Source: Dermacentor variabilis (lineage: Eukaryota > Arthropoda > Arachnida > Ixodida > Ixodidae). Taken from it: DNA of 64,000 nucleotides. The stretch is taken from NCBI RefSeq assembly GCF_050947875.1, contig NC_134570.1, positions 204,889,250 through 204,953,249 on the forward strand, given 5' to 3'. The notes under the pieces are model-generated. The model was not told where the DNA came from, made no database searches, and saw nothing but the letters and a program-made list of their open reading frames with translations. Both the position numbers and the translations under genes were made by a program. Shown here piece by piece: positions 33,885-44,519 of this stretch (position 1 is the stretch's first letter; every line of letters starts with the position of its first letter).

Positions 33885-34648
33885 AAGGAGCGACGCGTGA
33901 GCCGGGGCATTGTCATGATGCAACATCCAAGCCTGATTTTCCCTCAATTCAGGCCTCTTACTGCGCACAGAATCTCCCAAACATGCTAGGATCCCCTGGT
34001 AAACTTCTTTGTTTACCGTGGCACAAATTCCTGGTGGACAATGCCTTTGCAGTAAAAAAACACAACCAACATCAGCTTCATTTTTGACCGACTCATGCAT
34101 ACTTTTTTTGGACGAGGAGAACCTTTGGCCACCCACTGCAATGACTGCACTTTTGTTTCAATATCATAGCCATAAACCCATGTCCCATCGCCTATTATGA
34201 AGTTCCTAAGAAAGTTTTCATCGTCATTGGCAGTGGCGAGCAGTTCCTGGCTGATTTCAACACGGGTCTGCTTCTGTTCGTTAGTCAACAAATGCGGCAC
34301 GAACACAACGCATCCCAACTTTGTCACTCAAAATTTCATGACATGATCCTATGCTGATACCCGCTTCGTCAGTGACTTCTCGAACAGTCAACCGACGATT
34401 TCCACGAATCACAGTTCGAACTCTCTCGGCATGGTCATCTGTAGATGTGGAAGGTCGTCCAGGCTTGGGATCGTCACCGACTGACATTCTTCTGTGTTTA
34501 AAACGCTTGAACCAATCATAGCACCGTGTGCGACTCATACATTCCTCCCCGTATGCTTTGGTAAGCAACTGAAATGTCTTTGTGAAAGTTTTCCCAATTT
34601 TGTAGCAGAACTTCACGCACACACACATTCTTTTTTCAATTCCTTCAT
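33885..34648 (-). pseudogene. mariner transposase, frameshifted and truncated
   Basis: Start ATG at 34648 (M-K-E-L-K-K-E). HTH region: K-F-C-Y-K-I-G-K-T-F-T-K-T-F near residues 12-25, then W-F-K-R-F-K and the linker G-R-P-S-T-S-T-D-D. Catalytic blocks are G-D-G-T-W-V-Y-G-Y (first Asp; Gly replaces the usual Glu two residues on) and H-H-D-N-A-P-A-H-A-S (second Asp). The third Asp of the DD34D triad is absent because the gene ends soon after L-L-V. Frame changes lie near 34320 and near 34020. It cannot transpose itself. Confidence 0.9.
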
Positions 34649-34861
34649 TGTCACTTTGGCACCAATCCGAAGAACAGCTTGTTTATGTGCTCACGCTCAG
34701 TTCAGCGGCTGTAGCTCGCCAACTAACGGTCAGGACAAAACGTGGCAAATGGCAGTTTGTTGTCTAAACCTGCCGCTACATGTGCTCAGTAGCCACAGCG
34801 CGCTCCCTCTACCTATTGGCATGCTATTTCAAAAGTTCAGTTTCTTTTTGAACACACCTCG
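33885..34861 (-). mobile_element. mariner element, 3' end missing
   Basis: On the minus strand it starts with CGAGGTGTGTTCAAAAAG (from 34861), preceded by TA (34862-34863), the classic mariner terminus and target. The 5' UTR and transposase follow, but homology stops near 33885 and no left terminus is present. Confidence 0.88.
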
Positions 34862-34863
34862 TA

Positions 34864-36024
34864 CATCTCGATAACAGCTCCTCGATTACACATTTTTTTT
34901 CAGAACCATTTTTCAGAACCAAAATACCGTGGAGCTTCTCTAATTAGTTTTCTGAGGGACCCCGAGCAAGAAAGTATAGCACACGGTAAATGTATTGCAG
35001 CACCATACTTTTAAAACCATGCAAACAAGCTGTTACGTAATAATCAAAGATGATATGCACAGCTTAGCCTCTAAATGATTTGTGTCATTCGGGCTTGATA
35101 GGGACTGTCTAAATGTACAAAACATCGGCTTCAACAGAAAATGAGTGGTTCATTCTGCAAGTGGAGTCATTGGTACCTGCCAAAGTGTCCAGTTCAACGA
35201 AAATGAAAGTATCGTCAAAAGTGATTGTCCCAGGATGGGGCCTCAATGCATTGCTGCGCACACACATGGTTCCCTACGACCTGGTCAGTGCTTATGTCAG
35301 TCATTGTCATGCTTTCAATACAAATAGATGGAAGTCCAGTCAGCCCACGCACCAAATGTTAGTCCCCTGGCAACATAACAGAAGTCTGCCAAGCTGTGGT
35401 AGCCGAATGATCGTGTGTTTCCACGCAACAATCATTGTCCAGCACTTCACTCAACTAATCGCTTTCTTCATGGGTACAGACATCGAGGGTGCCGTTGGTG
35501 CCTCTTGAAGCTACATGAAGTGGTCCAGAGACCATGTCACTGTTTTACACATAAACTCTGGGATGCGCGGAACTTGTACAACAAACAGCAAATGCAGTCT
35601 TTGCAACTTAGCAGCTTGCCAGGGCTTGTCCTGTGGTGTGTGTCCCGTCAGTGACTGCTTGACGGCCTAGGCTTAATTAGTTTCGGTTTCCAGAAAGCGC
35701 TGCCGACATGGATAATAACCATGCCAGTGACTTATAAAAATCAAAATATCACTTTTTCTGCTCGACGCAGTGGCCAGTTTCACACGGCTGTGCAGGCTAG
35801 TCCAAATATTGAATGACGTGCTGTAAGGTGTCTGAAATATTGGAAATTTTGCCACAACCAAAGCCTGTCAAAAGCGTGCATTGGTGGTGGTCAGAAGTGC
35901 ACAGCCAGAAGTCTAGCATGGTTTCTGTTTTTCTTTAAGAGTTGTTATAGATGATACGCTTGCTATTTTTATTGTACTTATGCACCAAAGGTGCAACTAA
36001 TTATGCAGAGACATTGCAGGAACA
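34864..36024. other. Intron E-F middle: no gene recognised
   Basis: Mostly unique-looking sequence. The 131-codon + frame at 35113-35508 has no recognised domain and no splice support. Confidence 0.5.
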
Positions 36025-36029
36025 AAAAT

Positions 36030-37510
36030 ATTTGGAGAACGCTTAAGCTTAACCTTTAACAGTGGAACGCGATAGCATTCAAAGTTTCTTGAGTGCGTCT
36101 CACGTCTCCTGGCAACTGCAGCTTATGTAACCGTAATCTTTACCGATAAACGCTGGCAGCAAACGCTATGCATGAAGGTGAGCTTTCTGACAGAAATGCG
36201 GCCTCCTGCATGGGCAGCAATGCGGCGGAGGCGAGCACCACCTGAAGATGTGGCAAGGAACCGGATGCACCGCTTTGGGCCTTTGAGATCTGTGCGCACA
36301 AATCTTGGAGGCCATGGCTGCTCTATGAGTGGTCGTACATTACCATATTTCGACGCATTTTACCTTGAAAAATTAATTTAGTTCAGTAATTTCCTTGCGC
36401 CGCATTGGAGGGTCTGCGTGGTTGGATATGCATGGTTTTTGGTCAAAGTGACATCCTACGCTGGGTGCCGGATGCAGGATGTTGACGCCGACACCGGATT
36501 TTCTGAGACACAGGGCCCTTGACGCTGTTGCGTTAACACTCTAACAAAGGGGATTATAATGCATAGTTATCTATGAGCTCTTTCCTGGGACCGGGATTCA
36601 GCAATGTTACATCTGCGAAAATATATGAAAGAAGAATGTATCAGCATGGTGCTACTGTACTTCTGAAATTTGTCACCATCATTGTTCTTGAGATTGGTCA
36701 AGATTTATTGCAAATGCTGCAACTATTTGAACTATTCGTTTCAAATCAAAATTATTCAACACCAATTACTATTTGCTTCAGTGTCACTCGAAATAAAAAA
36801 AAAAAATATTTGTACAAGCCTAATTATCATGCATAATTAAACCAAGTACATTCAATACCAAAATGCAACTAGAATTGAATATGGAAATTGCAAAGAACCA
36901 ACTTGTCTATTCCTATGCCACTGACAGACATTGTTTCAGAGATATAAACATGATAGCTTTATGGGCGCCGTGTTGCAGAAGATCTGTTGTCGGGGTCAGT
37001 GTCGGCGCCGGCGACGATGTCCATATGAGAAAAATCATCCCGAACCGCACATCCCAATCCTTGCAGGCCCTCCGCGTGGTGCATGGGTGTTACTGAACTA
37101 ATTCAATTTGTCAAAGAAGCATCAGAAAATTCATAAGGTATGACTTACACACATAGCATCGGATTGTAATCTGAATAAACGAGAAAGCACAATTCTGTTA
37201 AGTGGAAACACACACAAACCTCTTTTCTAGCTGCCGTTTGAGGTCTGTCTTAGTAGGAGTGGTGCGCCCCGCTCAGTTTCTTGCAACACCATTCAGATGG
37301 CACTCGCCACCACGAATCTGCTGCAGTGGTGACGTCTGCCGTGGGGAGGGAAAAAACAAACAAGGAAGCTTGCCTCCGTGCATAGCATTCACCACCAGCG
37401 TTTCCAGGAAAACATTACGGTTACATAGGCTGCAACTGCCAGCAAGCATGAGAAGCAGTCAGGGATCTTCGAATGCTATCTTGCGAAGCTTAACTGTCCT
37501 CCACATTTTT
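36030..37510. repeat. Large inverted-end dispersed element, copy 1
   Basis: The left part GAGAACGCTTAAGCTTAACC ... GATAGCATTC ... GCTTATGTAACCGTAATCTT is mirrored at the right by the inverse of 37380-37510 (GCAGCCTATGTAACCGTAAT, GATAGCATTCGAAG, AAGCTTAACTGTCCTCC). Internal sequence at 36940-37245 recurs on the same strand at 43390-43715 (GTGTTGCAGAA..., AAAATCATCC, ACTGAACTAATTCAATT). No transposase was found; it is a dispersed tick-type repeat, probably non-autonomous. Confidence 0.65.
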
Positions 37511-37810
37511 TGCATTATTTGGTCATGCATGTTTCTTGAATGTGTGCTCTACTCTCGATGAAAGGCCACTGTTTAGTTTCACCACCATTGCAATGCGACG
37601 AAAGATCAAAATTGCAGACTTCTTCTGAGCTGCAGAACATCAGAGCCACTGAGACGAGCACGAACAAATGAGTGTGGAGGGATGGAATTGTTTAGGAGTG
37701 TGCAAATAGTGAAATTTTCTTCGCCAACCTATGGGAATGTGCTCTCGTAAAGTAATAGTTGCAGCCAGGCAAGGAAGCAACAAAAGAATATAGAAGATGG
37801 GAACTCTGAC

Positions 37811-38300
37811 CGCCATGGTTGCTTAGAGTCTATGATGTTAGGCTGCTAAGCAGGAGGTTGCGGGATTGAATTCCGGGCATGGCGGTCGCATTTCAATGGG
37901 GGACAAATGCGAAAATGCCTGTGTACTTAGATTTAGGTGTGTTGTGTACCTGTGCATTGCTTTCGGGGAAGAAGGCAGTCTGGCACTTGAAGTAGCGAAC
38001 AAAGAACGGATGGAGTTTATTACATGGAGTGTGACTACATACAGTCGGTCTTTCCAGGCTAAGAGAGAGAGAGAGGCTAGGTCTTGCAGCTCTTCATGTA
38101 CCGGTTGACAGGTGGCGTAGTGAGCGGCCACGGTTGCTCGATGATGCTTTCGGAATACTATAAAAGCAGCTAAACATGACAAGGTACAAGTTAAAGAACC
38201 CCAGGTGGTCCAAATTTCCGAAGTTCCCCACTACGGCATGCCTCATAATCAGGAAGTAGTTTTGGCGCGTAAAACCCTGTAATTTAAGCAGATCGGAACT
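37811..38300 (+). mobile_element. tRNA-Ser-like SINE, copy 2, split by solo LTR
   Basis: The head GTTAGGCTGCTAAGCAGG...GGGATTGAATTCCGGGC and GCATTTCAATGGGGGACAAA lie left of the insertion. The body AGTTAAAGAACCCCAGGTGG and tail GGCGCGTAAAACCCTG lie right of it. It is colinear with the copy at 1553-1795. Confidence 0.82.
37940..38181 (-). mobile_element. Solo LTR inserted in the SINE
   Basis: 242 bp, TG...CA on either strand. On minus it has TTTTATAG (TATA-like) near its start and AATAAACTCC (poly-A-like) in the middle, the layout of an LTR. The SINE is duplicated at the junctions as AGGTG (37935-37939) and AGGTA (38182-38186), a 5-bp target duplication with one later change. Confidence 0.8.
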
Positions 38301-38662
38301 GCATGGTGGCCTAAGTTTACCTGCATTTGGGCAGTGATAGTGGTTATACAGGTGGCTCAGTCAATGGCCATAAAATTAAATGCTGCTACTGACTAATGGC
38401 CACTTGTTTAGAGGGCACTGTAGGTTCCAGCTAAATTGATGGGGACTGCAACAGTACTAAAATATGCCATCTTCCTTGTGTAGCAGTGAACACATTGAGC
38501 ACATGTTGCCCAAGAAGTGAATGTTGATGTTGCAAATAAAGTCAGATAACATAAGCTGCAAGATGGCCACGGTTTGGTAAGGCACTTGCCTGCTCTTACG
38601 TGTCACTTTCCGGTGTTTGAGAATGTCTCATCAGCGAATGATTCTCCCACGCTGCACAACAG

Positions 38663-38828
38663 CAGAGCACCAGTCGCTGTTGGAGCGAGGAGCCCGTCCG
38701 GGGGAGTTCACCATCTTTCACCAGATGGGGTTGCTTCCGGTGACGTATTGCTGCAAGGGCTGGCTCAGGGCCAGCCGAGAGACACCATCGTTCCGCCAGG
38801 CACCGCTGCTGTTGCAAGAGTCACAGAA
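38663..38828 (+). CDS. MYO18A: Myosin XVIII motor exon F
   Basis: A 166-bp exon; two bases complete the codon begun in exon E, and it ends with two bases (AA) before GTGAGC. It encodes S-L-L-E-R-G-A-R-P-G-E-F-T-I-F-H, L-P-V-T-Y-C-C-K-G-W-L (family pattern V-x-Y-x-x-x-G-W-L, actin-binding cleft region) and A-P-L-L-L-Q-E-S-Q-K. The acceptor is a tandem CAGCAG: starting at 38663 or at 38666 both keep the frame and differ by one Ala codon. No alternative frame gives this similarity. Confidence 0.9.
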
Positions 38829-39159
38829 GTGAGCAACCTGCGTTGCATGTCTTAGAACCATAGCTACCGTACACAACCGTTATTGGCAGGGAATAAGCAG
38901 GTCATGTTTCTTTATAGTAAGTGGATGTTATTTTAGTTGGATAGTTCACACAGACACTTGCCTGCATATTATACCTTATGGCTTAGAAGTACGAGTACCT
39001 AGGGCTATCCTCATGTTTTGCACAGCACAAATAAACAAACTGGGAAAGAATCTCAAGAAAATGAACTGGACGTGTGGTACTGCTATGCTTGGTGTTTCCA
39101 AAGTTGTCTTAATACAGTAAGGCTTAGGATAATATTATTATGACTGAAGAGTGTCCTAA

Positions 39160-39636
39160 AGCCCAGACCACATGTATGCTTGCAGACACGAACAAGCTCG
39201 CATCTACGTGCCTACTGCTGCGCGTCGCGAGAAATAATGGTTTGCATTCACAAAGATGCGTGACAGCGAGCGCTCACTGGGCTCACTGGGCTCACTCATA
39301 GATGCCTTGGAAGACACCACTTCGTACTTTGTTATTGACAGTGTTTGAAAATACTTCGATATCTTTAAAAGTAATTGTTATATTTTTGAAGCCCTTAGGT
39401 CAGCATGAAAAGGAAAAATTAAGCATTTTCTTGCGTGATATAAGTCTGCTTCACTGAGAGTTAAATGCGCCGTGTCGTAGCTGCATAGCCAAGCGTGCCG
39501 ACGCGAGGCAGTCTAAGCGTGCGATAACAGAGAGGAGCTGTTCACCGAGATCGCACTACGTTTCGACGTGTCAGAGTCGTGCTGCACTGTAGGCGCAAGC
39601 TTGCGTGCATCCGCAAGTATATGTGTGGTCCGGGCT
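39160..39636. mobile_element. 477-bp TIR element with TAA duplication
   Basis: AGCCCAGACCACATGTATGC at the left pairs with the inverted right end AGCCCGGACCACACATATAC. TAA lies outside both ends (39157-39159, 39637-39639). The 3-bp TWA-type target fits PIF/Harbinger elements, but there is no transposase to confirm this. Confidence 0.72.
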
Positions 39637-39644
39637 TAATACAG

Positions 39645-39730
39645 TCGAACCACGTTATAATGAAATTGCATCAGACACGAAAGTACCTCTGTTATATCCA
39701 ATTTTCATTATAAGCGTAATGCCAAAATTG
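39645..39730 (+). repeat. Short Tigger-type terminus fragment
   Basis: TACAGTCGAACCACGTTATAATG follows directly after the TAA element, with CTCTGTTATATCC and TTCATTATAAGCG inside. No partner end was found. Confidence 0.4.
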
Positions 39731-39938
39731 CCTAAAAGAATGTGGGCATACTAGTTTACCTTTATTTATCTGATGATTTCTTATATCTATGTTCATTTAT
39801 GGAGGTCTGACTATAACCTATTGAGATACCTTTTAGACCTAATTTATGCATTCATCTGACTAACCTGCTTTGATGCTGGTTTTACAGTGTCTACATGAGC
39901 CCATTTTCTTTATTTGCATTTCTTCTGCCCTTGCAAAG

Positions 39939-40122
39939 GGAGCCTGTGAGCCAGCTGTTTTCGTCAGCTCGAGGCATGCTGCCTCCAGTGGGCCTTGGGG
40001 GCAGCCTGACGGCCGAGGGAAACAACACGTCTTCGCTGCGCCGATCATCCAGCATGCGGCGCGCCCAGTCGGTGGCCGGTGCCAAGCGACGCTCGCTGCC
40101 TCTTCAAGTCAAGCACACCACC
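39939..40122 (+). CDS. MYO18A: Myosin XVIII motor exon G (loop 2 region)
   Basis: A 184-bp exon after TTCTTCTGCCCTTGCAAAG (an AAG acceptor); one base completes Lys and it ends in phase 0 before GTGAGT. It encodes P-V-S-Q-L-F-S-S-A-R-G-M-L, a Gly/Ser stretch, then S-L-R-R-S-S-S-M-R-R-A-Q-S-V and K-R-R-S-L-P-L-Q-V-K. The arrangement (x-x-L-F, Gly-rich loop, basic Ser/Arg segment) matches the class-XVIII surface loop that contacts actin in myosins. The clustered R-R-S-S/R-R-x-S sites could be kinase targets, which is inference. Confidence 0.9.
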
Positions 40123-40208
40123 GTGAGTAGTGCATACTTTTGCCAGTCCACTTGGTATGTTGTGCCCCAAATTAGAGGATCACTCACGAAAGGTTGTTTC
40201 TCCCTTCG

Positions 40209-40262
40209 CTTGCGTATGTTGGTTGCATACGTTGCTGGTTGCATATGTTGGTTGGTTGCATA
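40209..40262 (+). repeat. Short tandem repeat based on GTTGGTTGCATA
   Basis: Four degenerate units (TGTTGGTTGCATACGTTGCT...GGTTGGTTGCATAG) within intron G-H. Confidence 0.65.
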
Positions 40263-40489
40263 GACATTGCCATGTCTGTGCATGGAGAACAAAACAAAAA
40301 TATTTCACGAAGAGGCAGTGGGAAAGTAATGTGGAACACCCCTGTAAGAAAGTCGGGAGTGCTGAGTAATGCAAATGTCAAAATGAGCCTAGCAAGCATT
40401 TCGTGCAGCATTCATATCTGGCCAAGTTTCTTTAATGCTTCTTATGCTGATTTGTTTACTTTCCCAACACATGTTTAGTGGCTCATTTA

Positions 40490-41432
40490 CCGTATTTACT
40501 TGCATAATGATCGCACTCGCGTAATGATCGCACCCCGAACTTGTCGCAGCAATATGCCGTGCGCCAGCTCTTGCTAATGATGATCGCGCTTACCATCTGT
40601 CGAATGCTGTAGAATACTACGTGAACTGCTCTTGAAGACATACCAAGCGGTCTGCACGCACCAAACATTATTAGGCAGATGCCCCATTCCGTTCCTTTCA
40701 TCACTGCCCGCACTTACATGAAAAAAAAAAAAACTACAACCAAACTTATCTTGGTTTTATTGTTTGTAGATTCCATAATGGTTTTGGTCAACAACAACAA
40801 CAACAACAACAACAAAAAAGGCACCTTTCGATTCTTCACATCTGCACTCGCGGGCACGCAACAAATCGCGAGCGGCAACGATAGTGGCCACGTTTACACT
40901 GATACATTAGCAGTGTACCCTATTCATACGCCGACGCTTGCAACACAGCTAAGATATTCGCCCACCCTTAGTGGAAACGTGCCGTATTAGGATAGTAGTG
41001 AAGGTAAATGCTGCAGCAGCATGCTTGCCATGTGTTTCTATATCACTGGAAGCTAAGCTCACCCATCTCTGTTTCCGTCCCCTCAAAGTGGACATGGCTA
41101 TGTTATTGTCGCAATCTTGCCGATATTAACGATATTATTCATTACTGATACGGAAGAAACTGTTTCAATGCATGTAATGTACTCAAGAAAAGAAAATCGC
41201 ATTCGGCGCGTTCGGTTTCCTCCGCTGGCCGCCATTTTTCTTTTGGTGTCCCGCACTGCTACAGCGGAAGCCGCCTGTTTGTTGACCTGTTGTAATCCCA
41301 CAGCAAATTCGGGATGAAAAAAAAAAAGAATATTTCTTTTTGCAGGAAATTTTACTCGTGTAATCATCGCACCCCTGAATTTGCATCAATTTTTGGGACA
41401 AAAAAGTGCAATCATTATGCAAGTGAATACGG
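40490..41432. mobile_element. 943-bp TA-flanked TIR element
   Basis: Left end CCGTATTTACTTGCATAATG; right end read inverted CCGTATTCACTTGCATAATG; both extend through ATGAT(C/T)GCACT. It is preceded by TA (40488-40489) and followed by CA. Inner repeats CGTAATGATCGCACCCC and GTAATCATCGCACCCCTGAA add a second inverted pair. It has a (CAA)n run at 40791-40816 and no transposase. The TA target suggests the Tc1/mariner or pogo superfamily. Confidence 0.8.
40791..40816 (+). repeat. (CAA)n microsatellite
   Basis: About nine CAA units in the TIR element; they make a poly-Asn stretch in one frame, with no sign of a real gene. Confidence 0.9.
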
Positions 41433-41800
41433 CACTTTTGACAGAGGCTGTGTAATATGCAGGACACTACTGAGTCGGCTTTGCAGAGCCTCAGAAGATG
41501 GTTAGATTGTGTTGATACTTTGAGGTATAAGGCAAACCTTGTTAAACGAAGTTGCATCCTGCTCAGAAATATCTTTGTTATATCCATAAGCATATATATA
41601 CATGTACTCATGATATGTTGTATCAGCAAGAAATATTTTAGATTTACTTCATTGTATCTCGTAAATTATTTATATCTGTGTCCCCTGTGTCAAGCTTCTA
41701 CTGTAACCACATTTGTCGCGTGTTGAGCTTGCATGCAATGTTGGTCTGTGGACAGTCTAAATCACTAATATCTGTGCTCGTGGTCCACGGTGGCTTCCAG

Positions 41801-41987
41801 GACAGTCTGCTGGAGGTGGTGCGTCGCACTCGCCTCCATTTTGTTCACTGCCTGGTGCCCTGTGAGAAGTCTGCTGCGGGAACCAGTGATGCTAGGGACA
41901 GTGGCGAGCCTCGCTTTGACGTCGACCTGGTCCGGTCCCAGCTCAAGGGGGCCCAAATCTTGGATGCTGTGCGCGTCCGCAAGCAGG
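41801..41987 (+). CDS. MYO18A: Myosin XVIII motor exon H
   Basis: A 187-bp exon after CGGTGGCTTCCAG, phase 0 start, one base (G) left before GTGAGT. It encodes L-L-E-V-V-R-R-T-R-L-H-F-V-H-C-L-V-P, the conserved myosin segment (x-F-V-R-C-I-x-P in conventional motors; H-F-V-H-C in class XVIII), an acidic class-specific insertion (D-A-R-D-S-G-E-P), then L-V-R-S-Q-L-K-G-A-Q-I-L-D-A-V-R-V, the helix leading to the converter. The His-Cys variant supports class XVIII over other myosins. Confidence 0.94.
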
Positions 41988-42289
41988 GTGAGTCATAGGA
42001 GTGGCGCTCTTGGTCAGGTGTACTGCACATGGAGACGCAGCTCGTCTTTTGATGGTCCAACAAGTGGCCACAGGATCTATCTTGAGCTATCTTGAGCTGG
42101 ATGTAAACATAACCGTCTGCTGGCCAAAAATGTCTTAAGTAGCCTTAATATGGAGAGTAATGCAAAACTATATCTTACGAAGTGCACAGCCAGGTTTGTC
42201 AAAAGGTTGGATGTGTTGCTCGGTATCACTTATCACTGCCATCAAATAATTTTGTAGTTGTGGTGCCTGATCTGATGTCACTTAAATGG

Positions 42290-42421
42290 AGTCGACGTCC
42301 ATTAATTGGACCCTGGCGGGACTGTGGAAATAGATCAAATTATCCAGTGTGTTGAAGTATATAGGAGCAACAATAAAGGGCTGAAATACATCGCTGATTC
42401 ATTTGGCAGTACAGTAGAATT
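42290..42421 (+). repeat. Fragment of the dispersed TA-ended repeat
   Basis: The segment around CATCGCTGATTCATTTGGCAG matches CATCACTGATTCATTTGGCAG near 22225, next to the copy at 22265-23247. Confidence 0.45.
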
Positions 42422-42469
42422 TCATTCATATGTAATGGAGAAAAAAAAAAAACGCAAGAGAAAGCACAC

Positions 42470-42680
42470 TAACTGGGAAAACCTACGATCCGAAGAGTTA
42501 CGACCACCAGACCCAGCTCCGGGCCGTCCAGAGGGCTCACGAAAGGGCGGAGGCTCACGGGCTTCCCGTCCCAACGTGGGTGCGGCCCGCGACCCCTGCC
42601 GACCACTAAACCAAGAGTGGGTGGGAAGGGGTTCCTCAGGACCCAATAAAGTTCTTTCCTCCTTGCAGGCTCAACTGTAG
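42470..42680 (+). mobile_element. LINE 3' end (ORF2 C-terminus and UTR)
   Basis: A frame starting near 42480 reads T-Y-D-P-K-S-Y-D-H-Q-T-Q-L-R-A-V-Q-R-A-H and continues with an A-E-A-H-G-L-P-V-P-T-W segment to a stop (TAA near 42608). A short 3' UTR with AATAAAGTTC follows. The L-R-A-V-Q-R-A pattern is that of ORF2 tails in I/R1-like arthropod LINEs. Everything upstream is missing. Confidence 0.65.
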
Positions 42681-43369
42681 TTGATTGACCTCTGTATAAT
42701 GCGAAGTGTAGTGTGAATTGTTGCAGCACAAGGGCACCAACACCCGCTGAGCTGATGGGACCTGAGTGCCCCAAGATGCGCACTGTCGTTTTTGTGACTG
42801 CGGCAAGGTTACATTTGTGCTCCTCAAATTTGGCCTGGTTTAGCAGCCTTCCTCGGGCATGGAATTTTGCCGCGAAGCTCTGATGTGCCCACCCTGCGAG
42901 AACTGAGAATCGTTGCGGCACAGAATCCCAACCTGCATCGAGCTGGTGTGGCCTTAGCGACTCGAGACGTGCTGTGTTGTTTTCCAGTTACCTAGTTGCG
43001 ACTCAACGAGGAAACGACGGGAAACCGAAATTAAATCGAGCTTGTGGTCGACGGCAGAATACGATGCCATCAGAGCTAAACCCGACTCTCACATGGCATT
43101 GCCTACAGCAGGGAATGGTGGCGCATTTGGGTTACTGCTTATAAAAAGCGTGCAGTACACTGCCACACGTGCTGTGAAACAGATGGTGAAGATTCTTAGT
43201 GCAATAGGGTTGGGCAATACAGTAGCTGTGAATGCGAGTATGTGACGTGTCATGATCCACAAGGCGATTTGCTGGTGCGGGAAGACTAAGCTAAGCACGT
43301 GCCGACATTTTCACGTGACACGGGCAGGCGAGTACTGTGGGGAAGCTACTGTGGCGGGTGCCTACTGCT
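42681..43369. other. Intron H-I left: nothing recognised
   Basis: Moderately GC-rich sequence with no domain-bearing frame. CACATGGCATTGCC and similar short words show no repeat structure that I can define. Confidence 0.5.
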
Positions 43370-44235
43370 CTCAATTGCACGTGCCTTGTGCCTTTTAACG
43401 TGATAGCACTAAGGACCCCCCGTGTTGCAGAAAATCCAGTGTCGGCATCAGTGGCATAGTCCATTACAGAAAAATCATCCCAAACCACGCATCCCTTACC
43501 ACGTGGGCCCTCCGAATGGCATACAGGCATTACTAAACTAATTGAATTCCTCAAAGTAAAATGTTTCAGAAAATTCGCAAAGTACGACTTCCGCACATCC
43601 TAAAAGCATGATAGTGTCAGATTATAATTTGAATATACTGGAAAACATAATTCTGTTACGAGGAAACTCGTAACACAAACCCCTTTTCCAGCTGCTGTTC
43701 GAGGCCTGGCTCAGTGGCTACAGATGCTAGCTGAGGGTACAGGGGAACCTAGTGAATGGGCTGTTGTCTTCAACCTAATGAAGTGTGTTAAAGACATGTA
43801 CTGATGCATACATGAGTAATTATGAATATCCTAATTATGAATGATGTAATTATGAAAATTAATGGTGATTGTGATAGTCCATTGCACTTGAACAATTGTA
43901 TGCGTGTGTATCGCAAAAAAATTTAATTTCAAAGAAAAGGAAAAGGCGAAGTAACCACGTCGCTTTTCGGTGGACACCTCAACGGTGCTGTGACGGGAGG
44001 AACGCCTGTGTGCTTGACATTGAGACAGGAGCGGAATGCTTCCATTGCTCGCGGAGACCACTAGGAGGAGCGGTGACGTCAGCACTAGGGCATAAAGCAC
44101 GGGAGCGCACACTTGTAGTAATTATGTAGCTATGTGGCTCAAGACCATGGCAAGCGCATGAGAAGGTGATGCGAACAGGGCCCAATAATGCTATCACATT
44201 CCACTCTTAGAGGCGAAGCTTAAGCGTCCTCCAAG
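43370..44235 (+). repeat. Inverted-end dispersed element, copy 2 (left end missing)
   Basis: Colinear with 36940-37245 (43390-43715), and closes at the right with CACTCTTAGAGGCGAAGCTTAAGCGTCCTCC, the family's terminal sequence. It carries A/T-rich simple stretches (43840-43870). Confidence 0.62.
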
Positions 44236-44519
44236 GTTTTGTTGTTCACATGAGACCTAGCAGCCGTAAAGCATACAATGCGTTTGTAGTTTAGCGATGT
44301 ACTGAATGTTAGTGCCAAAAGATTGTGTTTTCTGGCAACATATGAACCGGTAAAAAATAAGCGTAACTGTGTTAGGTAATTTTTTTGTGTTCTTGATCAT
44401 GAATATTGGCGCCTGGGAATTGTACGTAATGGGATCACATCAACGAAGTTCTGCTGTATTTGCCCGATTCTAAAACAAACAAATAAATAAATAAAGTACA
44501 AAGCTAACATAGAAATCTA
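44236..44519. other. Short unassigned intron stretch
   Basis: No ORF or repeat end seen; (AAAT)n-like near 44470-44500. Confidence 0.5.

Noticed and set aside
36172..36381. Arg-rich + frame as an exon
   Set aside because: Lies inside a dispersed inverted-end repeat; not conserved as coding in the second copy.
38574..38855. Alternative frame across myosin exon F
   Set aside because: Open, but has no myosin similarity; the phase-consistent frame gives V-T-Y-C-C-K-G-W-L and joins both neighbours.
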